Shown here one piece after another: positions 1-4,492 of a DNA stretch of 6,026 nt. This DNA is from an uncultured Bacillota bacterium (GTDB lineage Bacteria > Bacillota > Limnochordia > Limnochordales > ZCTH02-B6). The position numbers and the translations under genes are program-made. The notes beneath the pieces are model-generated. The model worked only from the letters and a program-made list of their open reading frames with translations. It was not told the origin of the DNA and made no database searches. The stretch lies in contig CALFSR010000104.1 of assembly GCA_937916565.1 (NCBI GenBank), positions 1 through 6,026 on the forward strand, in the 5' to 3' direction. Every line of letters begins with the position of its first letter. Position 1 is the stretch's first letter.

Positions 1-6
1 CGGAAG

Positions 7-77
7 CTGCCGGGCAAGGACTCGAACCTTGAATACCAGGGCCAGAACCTGGCGGGCTGCCGTTACCCCATCTCCCA
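7..77 (-). tRNA. tRNA-Gln (anticodon CTG) with a mismatched acceptor 3' half
   Basis: Read on the minus strand, this has the layout of a bacterial tRNA-Gln: 5' acceptor TGGGAGA, a three-pair D stem GGG/CCC around TAACGGCAG, anticodon arm CCAGG-TTCTGGC-CCTGG (anticodon CTG, reads CAG), a four-base variable loop, and T arm CAAGG-TTCGAGT-CCTTG. The 3' acceptor strand should be TCTCCCA but reads CCCGGCA, so only three of seven pairs form. No CCA follows the discriminator G, whereas the tRNA-Glu in this window has an encoded CCA. A good promoter lies upstream, so the gene is probably transcribed. It may be a functional tRNA truncated by recombination, a pseudo-tRNA, or an assembly error. The anticodon identity is sure; function is not. 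Confidence 0.8.
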
Positions 78-88
78 ACGGCCTTGCT

Positions 89-105
89 CGAGGGCCGTGC
101 CCTCG
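89..105 (-). other. Hairpin in the tRNA-Gln leader
   Basis: A perfect 7-bp inverted repeat (CGAGGGC/GCCCTCG) with a three-base loop lies between the predicted transcription start and the tRNA 5' end. It has no U-tract, so it is not an intrinsic terminator on either strand. It may help 5' leader folding or processing; it could also be chance in GC-rich DNA. Confidence 0.45.
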
Positions 106-116
106 GACCATTGCCT

Positions 117-145
117 ATTCTACCACGGCCGCGGCCAGAGATCAA
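117..145 (-). promoter_or_regulatory. Sigma-A-type promoter for tRNA-Gln
   Basis: On the minus strand there is a -35 TTGATC (140-145), a 17-base spacer and a -10 TAGAAT (117-122). This matches consensus at four and five of six positions. Transcription would start near position 110, about 33 bases before the mature tRNA 5' end. Both the spacing and the position relative to the tRNA support it. Confidence 0.65.
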
Positions 146-189
146 CAGGGTGTGTGGTCGAATCACGCGCCTATGTGCCGTCTTGGGGT

Positions 190-223
190 GGCGGGCCGGC
201 ACTCCCGGCACGGCCGGCCCGCC
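190..223 (-). terminator. Long GC hairpin after speE, no U-tract
   Basis: An 11-bp perfect inverted repeat (GGCGGGCCGGC/GCCGGCCCGCC) with a 12-base loop starts about 15 bases past the speE stop codon. No run of T follows it on the minus strand, so it does not fit a classical intrinsic terminator. Its position suggests an mRNA 3'-end stabiliser or a U-less or Rho-assisted stop, keeping speE transcription out of tRNA-Gln. The stem is seen in the sequence; its role is inferred. Confidence 0.5.
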
Positions 224-237
224 GCAGCGCCGCAGCG

Positions 238-1089
238 CTAGTCCGTTTCCGGCAAGTCCAGCAGCTCCTGGACGTAGCGGGGCAGCACAAAGGCCGCGCG
301 GTGGAGCTGCGGGGTGTAGTACCGGGTTGGGAAGGGGAGCTTCTCGCCGGGCGCGATGCGGGGCGACAGCGGATCAGGTCCCTTCGTGCCCATGGTGAAG
401 CTCCAGTCGGCAATGGAGTAGATTGGCACGTTGGCCAGGTAGAGGTGAGCCCGGGGTGGGAACACTCGCCCGATCGCGGCCGTGACCGCCTGCACGAGAT
501 CAGGCGTGAAAAACGGCGATTCGGTCTGGGCCACCATCAGGCCGCCGTCGGCCAGCGCCCGGTGGACGTTCCGGTAAAACTGTTCCGTGAACAGGCCCAC
601 GGCTGGACCAATGGGGTCGGAAGAGTCGACGATGACCACGTCGTATTTGCCCCGAACGTTCGTGACGTACTCGATTCCGTCGGCGACGATGACGCGCACC
701 CGGGGATCGTCGAGGCCGCCGCTCAGCTCGGGCAAGTATTCCCGGCAGACGGCGATTACCCGTTCATCGATCTCGACAAGGTCCACGCGCTCAACGCCGG
801 GATGTTTGATGACCTCCCGGACCGTGCCGCCGTCGCCGCCGCCGATGACGAGGATGTTCCGAGGGTCGGGATGGGTAAACAGCGGGACATGGGCGATCAT
901 TTCGTGATAGGCGACTTCATCTTTGACCGTCGTCTGGACGATGCCGTCGAGTACCAACATGCGGCCGAGGGCGGGCGTGTCCACGATCGCGATGTCCTGA
1001 AACCGGCTTCGCTCCCGGTGTACCACGCGGCTGACGCGTATTCCGATGTGCAGGTCATCGTTCTCTTTTTCCCGCAACCAGAGCTGCAA
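238..1089 (-). CDS. speE: Spermidine synthase (polyamine aminopropyltransferase)
   Basis: This enzyme transfers the aminopropyl group from decarboxylated S-adenosylmethionine to putrescine, giving spermidine and methylthioadenosine in the cytosol. The protein is 283 residues, normal for the family. It has an N-terminal beta domain with DEVAYHE at 57-63, the Rossmann nucleotide loop GGGDGG at 83-88, and an acidic residue (E106) in LVEIDE for cofactor ribose binding. VADG is at 135-138, the catalytic segment VDSSDPIGPA runs from 144 (Asp145 and Asp148), then LFTEQFY, and the C-terminal YYTPQLHRAAF typical of SpeE. The start is TTG at 1089, because AAAGGAGGT sits exactly seven bases upstream and the family begins near QLWLREK. 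A longer reading to 1200 would run into the tRNA-Glu promoter. The gene stands alone: no speD or speH is visible. Its own promoter was not found with confidence. Confidence 0.95.
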   Translation of the reverse strand: MQLWLREKENDDLHIGIRVSRVVHRERSRFQDIAIVDTPALGRMLVLDGIVQTTVKDEVAYHEMIAHVPLFTHPDPRNILVIGGGDGGTVREVIKHPGVERVDLVEIDERVIAVCREYLPELSGGLDDPRVRVIVADGIEYVTNVRGKYDVVIVDSSDPIGPAVGLFTEQFYRNVHRALADGGLMVAQTESPFFTPDLVQAVTAAIGRVFPPRAHLYLANVPIYSIADWSFTMGTKGPDPLSPRIAPGEKLPFPTRYYTPQLHRAAFVLPRYVQELLDLPETD

Positions 1090-1096
1090 CCGTTCG

Positions 1097-1105
1097 ACCT
1101 CCTTT
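1097..1105 (-). promoter_or_regulatory. Ribosome binding site fixing the speE TTG start
   Basis: AAAGGAGGT on the minus strand is a near-complete anti-16S match, placed seven bases before TTG at 1089. This decides the start in favour of TTG over upstream GTG/TTG codons that lack such a site. Confidence 0.85.
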
Positions 1106-1168
1106 GTGTTCTCAATGGGCACATTCGCCAGAGGGCGCGTTTGTCCTGTCCGACGGCGATTCAGCCCC

Positions 1169-1197
1169 TTTACAGCCGAAGCGTCCTGTGCTACAAT
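1169..1197 (+). promoter_or_regulatory. Sigma-A promoter for tRNA-Glu
   Basis: There is a -35 TTTACA (1169-1174), a 17-base spacer and a -10 TACAAT (1192-1197); each hexamer matches consensus at five of six positions. Transcription would start around 1204, about 22 bases before the tRNA. It is the strongest promoter seen in the window, and it lies in the space upstream of the divergent speE. Confidence 0.8.
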
Positions 1198-1226
1198 CAA
1201 ATTCGGTTCGAGGCCGCAAGGTGCGT

Positions 1227-1302
1227 GCCCCCATCGTCTAGCGGCCTAGGATGCATGGTTCTCAGCCATGAGACCGGGGTTCGAATCCCCGTGGGGGTAC
1301 CA
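1227..1302 (+). tRNA. tRNA-Glu (anticodon CTC)
   Basis: Full 76-base cloverleaf. Acceptor GCCCCCA pairs with TGGGGGT, including a G-U first pair that is usual for this tRNA type. The anticodon arm is CATGG-TTCTCAG-CCATG (anticodon CTC, reads GAG) and the T arm is CGGGG-TTCGAAT-CCCCG. The discriminator A is followed by an encoded CCA (1300-1302). It decodes a codon that is common in GC-rich genes such as those here. It is a single-gene unit with its own promoter and intrinsic terminator. Confidence 0.98.
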
Positions 1303-1307
1303 CACGG

Positions 1308-1334
1308 AAACCCGCTCGCAGAGCGGGTTTTCTT
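1308..1334 (+). terminator. Intrinsic terminator of tRNA-Glu
   Basis: A 10-bp perfect stem (AAACCCGCTC/GAGCGGGTTT) with a GCA loop starts six bases after the tRNA CCA and runs into a T-rich tract (TTTTCTTG, 1328 on). This is a classical Rho-independent terminator. Confidence 0.92.
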
Positions 1335-1457
1335 GTTTATCGCTTCGTTTGACCCGCCTGTGGTTTCCCACTACGTTCACCTGTTGCGCCGCGCGGTCCC
1401 CCGGCTGCCCGTCGCCCCAGTCCGCCGACGGCATCGCCGTGCCCGAGGCGGGACGCG

Positions 1458-1487
1458 AAAAAGGCCTCCCCCGACGGGAAGGCCTTT
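1458..1487 (-). terminator. Intrinsic terminator of the isocitrate dehydrogenase gene
   Basis: On the minus strand AAAGGCCT (1480-1487) pairs with AGGCCTTT (1460-1467), with further CCC/GGG pairing inside and a terminal run of T. It lies about 58 bases past the icd stop codon. Stem and U-tract fit a Rho-independent terminator in the minus direction. Confidence 0.88.
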
Positions 1488-1544
1488 CCCTCAGTGCCCT
1501 TGCCGGGCAAGAGCGCCGGCTTTACGCTTGCCAAGCGGCGTGCC

Positions 1545-2993
1545 TTACTGCCCCTGGTCCAAAGAGTACGCCAGCTTGCCGTCGAAGAGGTACAAGTTCT
1601 CGAGCTTGATCCACTCAAGGCCCGCCCCTTCGATGCGGCCCAAAAGCGCCCGGATGTCCTGGTGGGCGACGGTGCCGGAACCCTTGGAGCCCTGGAAGCG
1701 GCAGCGCCAGTGATCGACGGTGAACGTTTCGGGGTAGCCGCCCGGGTACACCTTGACGCCGCGGTTGGAGATCATTACGAGGTTGAACTCGGGGCCGGCA
1801 ACAGCCTCCAGCTTCTTGCCGAGCTCCTCGGCGGACAGCGTCTTGTTGTACAGGAACACGTCCACCCCGTCGAGGTCCCGCTTGGGTTCCGGCCGGACGC
1901 TGACCTTGGACACGCTGGCCACCTGGCGGTCCTTGGCCTGCGTGTAGTCGACGGCCGGAAGCGTCTCCGGCAGTTTGCCGAGCCGGTCGACGACGGCCTG
2001 GGCAAACTCCTTGGTGCCCACCGACGGCCGATCCTTGGCGATGTCGTAGGTGTAGACGCCGTCTTCCAGCGTCCGCAGCCAGGCGTTGTGGATGCGGGTA
2101 GCGACGTCATACTGGCCGATGTGCACCAGCATGAGGATGGCACCGTGCAAGAGGCCCGACGGGTTGGCCACGTTTTGGCCGGCGCGCCGCGGCGCGCTGC
2201 CGTGGATGGCCTCAAACATGGCGCAGTGGTCGCCGATGTTGGCGGAACCGGCCAGCCCGACGCTGCCGGCGATCTGCGCCGCCATGTCGGAGGCGATGTC
2301 GCCGTACAGGTTGGGCATGACGACGACATCAAACTGCCCCGGCGTGTCGGCCAGCTTGGCCATGCCGATGTCGATAATCCAGTGCTCTTTCTCGATATCG
2401 GGGTACTCCTCGCCGATCTCGTCGAACACCTTGTGGAACAGGCCGTCGGTCATCTTCATGATGTTGTCCTTGGTCATGCAGGTGACCTTCTTACGGCCGT
2501 AGGTGCGCGCATACTCAAACGCGTAGCGGATAATCTTCTCGGTGCCCGGGCGGCTGATCAGCTTGAGCCCCATGGTCATGTCCGGCGTCTGCTGGTACTC
2601 GATGCCCGCGTAGGTGTCTTCCTCGTTTTCCCGGATAATGACGACGTTCATGCCCGGGTGTTTCGTCGGGATGAAGGGATGGTAGGACACGCACGGCCGG
2701 ACGTTCGCGTAAAGGCCCAGAACCTTGCGGGTGGTGACGTTGAGGCTCTTGTAGCCGCCGCCCTGGGGAGTGGTGATGGGCGCCTTAAGGAACACTTTGG
2801 TGCGCCGCAGCGACTCCCACGCCTCCTCGCCGATGCCGCTCGTATTGCCAGAGAGGTAAACCTTCTCGCCGATCTCGATGAACTCCGGTTCGATGTCCGC
2901 CCCGGCTTCCATGAGGATGTGCAGCGTCGCGTCCATGATCTCCGGACCGATGCCGTCGCCTTTCGCCACTGTGATCGGGACCTTGCCTGGCAT
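1545..2993 (-). CDS. icd: NADP-dependent isocitrate dehydrogenase, long form
   Basis: The enzyme oxidatively decarboxylates isocitrate to 2-oxoglutarate in the TCA cycle. At 482 residues it is the long type related to Thermus and alphaproteobacterial enzymes, with an extra C-terminal domain (about 350-482) absent from E. coli Icd. Visible motifs are the N-terminal GDGIGPEI (12-19) and the substrate loop SLNVTTRK (83-90) with Ser83, Asn85 and Arg89. Arg99 and Arg121, Tyr128 in EDTYAG, and Lys175 in TKDNIMK follow, as do metal-binding Asp208, Asp232 and Asp236 in NLYGDIASD. The cofactor loop HGSAPRRAG (264-272) has Arg269-Arg270 where E. coli has Lys-Tyr and NAD enzymes have an acidic residue; this favours NADP. 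The ATG at 2993 follows AAAGGAG by seven bases. The longer open frame upstream crosses the promoter and is not coding. The gene is monocistronic, with its own promoter and terminator. Confidence 0.95.
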   Translation of the reverse strand: MPGKVPITVAKGDGIGPEIMDATLHILMEAGADIEPEFIEIGEKVYLSGNTSGIGEEAWESLRRTKVFLKAPITTPQGGGYKSLNVTTRKVLGLYANVRPCVSYHPFIPTKHPGMNVVIIRENEEDTYAGIEYQQTPDMTMGLKLISRPGTEKIIRYAFEYARTYGRKKVTCMTKDNIMKMTDGLFHKVFDEIGEEYPDIEKEHWIIDIGMAKLADTPGQFDVVVMPNLYGDIASDMAAQIAGSVGLAGSANIGDHCAMFEAIHGSAPRRAGQNVANPSGLLHGAILMLVHIGQYDVATRIHNAWLRTLEDGVYTYDIAKDRPSVGTKEFAQAVVDRLGKLPETLPAVDYTQAKDRQVASVSKVSVRPEPKRDLDGVDVFLYNKTLSAEELGKKLEAVAGPEFNLVMISNRGVKVYPGGYPETFTVDHWRCRFQGSKGSGTVAHQDIRALLGRIEGAGLEWIKLENLYLFDGKLAYSLDQGQ

Positions 2994-3022
2994 GTGCAGA
3001 CTCCTTTCGCGGGAAGTGCCTG

Positions 3023-3050
3023 TTGGACCGTCCCCAATATACCCTAAAAG
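3023..3050 (+). promoter_or_regulatory. Weak promoter candidate for the carbohydrate-binding gene
   Basis: TTGGAC (3023-3028), a 16-base spacer and TAAAAG (3045-3050) form a weak plus-strand sigma-A match that overlaps the icd promoter on the other strand. If real, the two divergent genes would compete for polymerase. Nothing better is visible between 2994 and 3180. Confidence 0.25.
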
Positions 3051-3065
3051 CGGATCCTGTGTAAA
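3036..3065 (-). promoter_or_regulatory. Sigma-A promoter for icd
   Basis: On the minus strand there is a -35 TTTACA (3060-3065), an 18-base spacer and a -10 TATATT (3036-3041). Both hexamers match consensus at five of six positions, and transcription would start about 35 bases before the icd ATG. The -35 is identical to that of the tRNA-Glu promoter. Confidence 0.7.
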
Positions 3066-3180
3066 GGAGAGGGACTGGACGATGGGACATTCGCCCTCCC
3101 CCGGCGCGGAAACCCGGGTGTAGGGGTGCGGGCGGGCGCGCGAGACTAGCCTGCGAGGATGTACGCGAGGGGTGGTGAGG

Positions 3181-3570
3181 ATGTTCCGGCTAACGTGGGA
3201 TGCGATCCGCAGGAGCTTGGGCGTCCCCGAACAAGGCGACATGGAGGCCGCGGACGAAGGGCCGGTGGATGTGGCGGCAAACCCGGCGGGCGACGAGCGG
3301 GTGACGATCACCTACTCGGGCGCCTTGGCTAAGCGGGGGGCGCAAGCAATTTACCTCCACTACGGCCTTGGGCCCGGCGAGTGGCGCGACGTGCGGGAGA
3401 CGGCCATGCGGCCGGTGGCGCCCGGGCGTTTCCAGGCCACCGTCGATCTGCCGTCCAACGGGCGGCTTGAGTTTTGCTTCCGGGATGAACGGGGGCACTG
3501 GGACAACAACGGAGGCCGCAACTGGAGCTACGCCGGGGAGCCGGCCGTCGCCTCGACGTACAAGAAGTAG
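3181..3570 (+). CDS. Free-standing starch-binding-type module (CBM25/53-like)
   Basis: A 129-residue protein that is almost wholly one carbohydrate-binding domain. After a short N-terminal helix-like segment (about 1-18) and an acidic linker, a beta-sandwich module spans about 38-118. It starts RVTITYSG, continues AIYLHYG (56-62) and EWRDV (67-71), has a MRPVAPGRFQATVDLP stretch, then LEFCFRDERGHWDNNGGRNW (96-115). The final WDNNGG-N-W pattern is characteristic of CBM25/CBM53 alpha-glucan-binding modules found on amylases and starch synthases. There is no catalytic domain, signal peptide or membrane segment, so it is likely cytosolic and may bind glycogen or starch-like polymer. The ATG at 3181 is chosen because GAGGGG lies eight bases upstream; GTG codons at 3172 and 3175 are alternatives. 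The 3' end overlaps convergent ytrI by 43 bp. The biological role is unknown. Confidence 0.85.
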   Translation: MFRLTWDAIRRSLGVPEQGDMEAADEGPVDVAANPAGDERVTITYSGALAKRGAQAIYLHYGLGPGEWRDVRETAMRPVAPGRFQATVDLPSNGRLEFCFRDERGHWDNNGGRNWSYAGEPAVASTYKK

Positions 3571-4019
3571 GTTTCCCACGTGATCGAGCTCATGACGGCC
3601 CGCAAGTGCCAGTCGCGCCCCTCCACGCCGACGCGCCGTCCGTGCACCACCTGCTGGATGAGCAGGTGGTCAATCTCCTGCACAGGCCGGCCGATGACGT
3701 GGTCTTTGACGAGATCCCGCACAAACCGCCGCAGCTCCAGGGCGGTGCGTTCATCACCCCGGAAACCGACGAGCTGGACCACGACGTCTTTTGCCTGCAG
3801 GCGGCTCGCCGGCTGCTGCAGCAGGCGTTCGTACTTGTCCTCAAGGTCCGCAAGCTGATCGGCCAGCCGGGTGTTGTCAATGGACAGCGCCTCAAGGCGC
3901 GCGCCGTACACCAGCGTAGCCCCCAGGGCGCCGGCAAGCACCCCGGCGCAGAGGGCCGCCACAAGGCGCGCCTGCGGGCGGCGCGGGCCCCGCCCGGGCT
4001 TTCCTGGCGAGCGGCTCAC
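3528..4019 (-). CDS. ytrI: YtrI-type sporulation membrane protein
   Basis: 163 residues: a basic N-terminus (1-18, rich in Arg and Lys), one membrane segment (about 19-39, alanine- and leucine-rich), a predicted coiled coil (about 40-68, SIDNTRLADQLADLEDKYER), then a soluble domain (about 76-157) ending WETYFLYVEA. This layout and the pairing with ytrH match Bacillus YtrI, a sigma-E-controlled mother-cell protein needed for efficient sporulation; its biochemical role is not known. The start is GTG at 4019, overlapping the ytrH stop as GTGA, with GGGAGGG (4028-4034) eight bases upstream, so translation is probably coupled to ytrH. Individual sequence motifs are weak; recognition rests on architecture, size and neighbourhood. 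The last 43 bp overlap the convergent carbohydrate-binding gene. Confidence 0.82.
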   Translation of the reverse strand: MSRSPGKPGRGPRRPQARLVAALCAGVLAGALGATLVYGARLEALSIDNTRLADQLADLEDKYERLLQQPASRLQAKDVVVQLVGFRGDERTALELRRFVRDLVKDHVIGRPVQEIDHLLIQQVVHGRRVGVEGRDWHLRAVMSSITWETYFLYVEATAGSPA

Positions 4020-4348
4020 CCGCTGCGCCCTCCCGTCAGCGTCATGACCAGCCAGTAGCCGCTTTGCGCTCCGAGAAAGCCCGCCAGCATGACGCCGAGC
4101 TGGCGCACCAGGTGCACGGCTTCCCCGTTGAAAAGGCCCGAATCGAGTGCCCGCAAGGTGGGGAACGTGCCGCCGATGGCGACGGCGATGGCCCAGAGCT
4201 TCACGTCTTCGGCCAGCGCCTGCATGCGGTGAAAGGGCGACTCGCTGTAAAACAGGGCCGCGAGCCCACCGACGAGGGAGCCGCCCAGCATGACGCCAAG
4301 GCCCGTAAAGAAGGGGAGGAGCAGTCCCCGCACAAGCTCGCCCTGCAA
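4016..4348 (-). CDS. ytrH: YtrH-type sporulation membrane protein
   Basis: 110 residues, close to the Bacillus protein in size. Three hydrophobic segments (about 9-33, 50-66 and 82-105) carry family-like sequences: FFTGLGVMLGGSLVGGLAAL, then KLWAIAVAIGGTF, then GVMLAGFLGAQSGYWLVM. In Bacillus, YtrH works with YtrI under sigma-E in the mother cell and is needed for efficient sporulation; the mechanism is not established. The start is TTG at 4348, because GGGAGGT (4356-4362) lies exactly seven bases upstream. ATG at 4369 would add seven residues but has no comparable site. The gene is first in a two-gene operon with ytrI and divergent from dnaE, a neighbourhood also known from Bacillus. No convincing sigma-E promoter was found in the 144-base gap upstream. 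Confidence 0.9.
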   Translation of the reverse strand: MQGELVRGLLLPFFTGLGVMLGGSLVGGLAALFYSESPFHRMQALAEDVKLWAIAVAIGGTFPTLRALDSGLFNGEAVHLVRQLGVMLAGFLGAQSGYWLVMTLTGGRSG

Positions 4349-4355
4349 CGGTACG

Positions 4356-4362
4356 ACCTCCC
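4356..4362 (-). promoter_or_regulatory. Ribosome binding site fixing the ytrH TTG start
   Basis: GGGAGGT on the minus strand lies seven bases before TTG at 4348, the same geometry as at speE. It lies inside the longer ATG-started reading (4369), which argues that the shorter form is the real one. Confidence 0.7.
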
Positions 4363-4447
4363 GCCCCATGCATACGCCGTTGCGACCGTTGCCATAACCG
4401 AAGAAGGAAACGCCGGACAGCCGGGACGAACCTTTGCAGCCAAGGAG

Positions 4448-4470
4448 AGCCCGCTCCCGGGGAGCGGGTT
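4448..4470. other. Hairpin in the ytrH-dnaE divergent gap
   Basis: An inverted repeat CCCGCTCC/GGAGCGGG (4450-4457 and 4461-4468) with a CGG loop extends by a G-U and an A-U pair. It lies 22 bases before the dnaE ATG and just before its ribosome binding region. It has no U-tract on either strand, so it is not a normal terminator. It may structure the dnaE mRNA leader; its role is inferred. Confidence 0.45.
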
Positions 4471-4492
4471 CAAAGGCAAGCGGGGTGGCCGG

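Noticed and set aside
1246..1434. 62-residue minus-strand frame containing YPHGDSNPG
   Set aside because: This phrase is the familiar false translation of a tRNA read on its opposite strand. The frame crosses tRNA-Glu and its terminator.
1501..1511. The 11-mer TGCCGGGCAAG is repeated at 8-18 (odd end of tRNA-Gln) and at 1501-1511 (between icd and its terminator)
   Set aside because: The flanks share nothing, the word is nearly palindromic and GC-rich, and two copies in 6 kb can be chance. It is not evidence of an attachment site on its own.
97..1713. 538-residue open frame on the plus strand opposite speE and through tRNA-Glu
   Set aside because: It is antisense to a clearly recognised gene, crosses a tRNA and its terminator, and has no family resemblance. 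Long antisense frames are common in GC-rich DNA.
1494..3047. 517-residue open frame on the plus strand opposite icd
   Set aside because: It is the antisense shadow of a well-conserved gene; the composition is that of a reversed coding frame and it has no ribosome binding site.
3082..3123. 13-codon plus-strand leader peptide candidate (MGHSPSPGAETRV) between icd and the carbohydrate-binding gene
   Set aside because: It has an SD-like GAGGG upstream but lies close to the icd promoter and has no attenuator structure or conserved context. It is probably chance.
2994..3311. N-terminal extension of icd by 106 codons
   Set aside because: It would cover the icd promoter and Shine-Dalgarno and overlap the carbohydrate-binding gene. 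The family N-terminus matches the ATG at 2993.
4349..4447. Possible sigma-E promoter for ytrH (GTTATGG, about 15 bases, then CGTATGCAT on the minus strand)
   Set aside because: The spacing is right, but the -10-like element matches the sigma-E consensus at only about half its positions; not strong enough to annotate.
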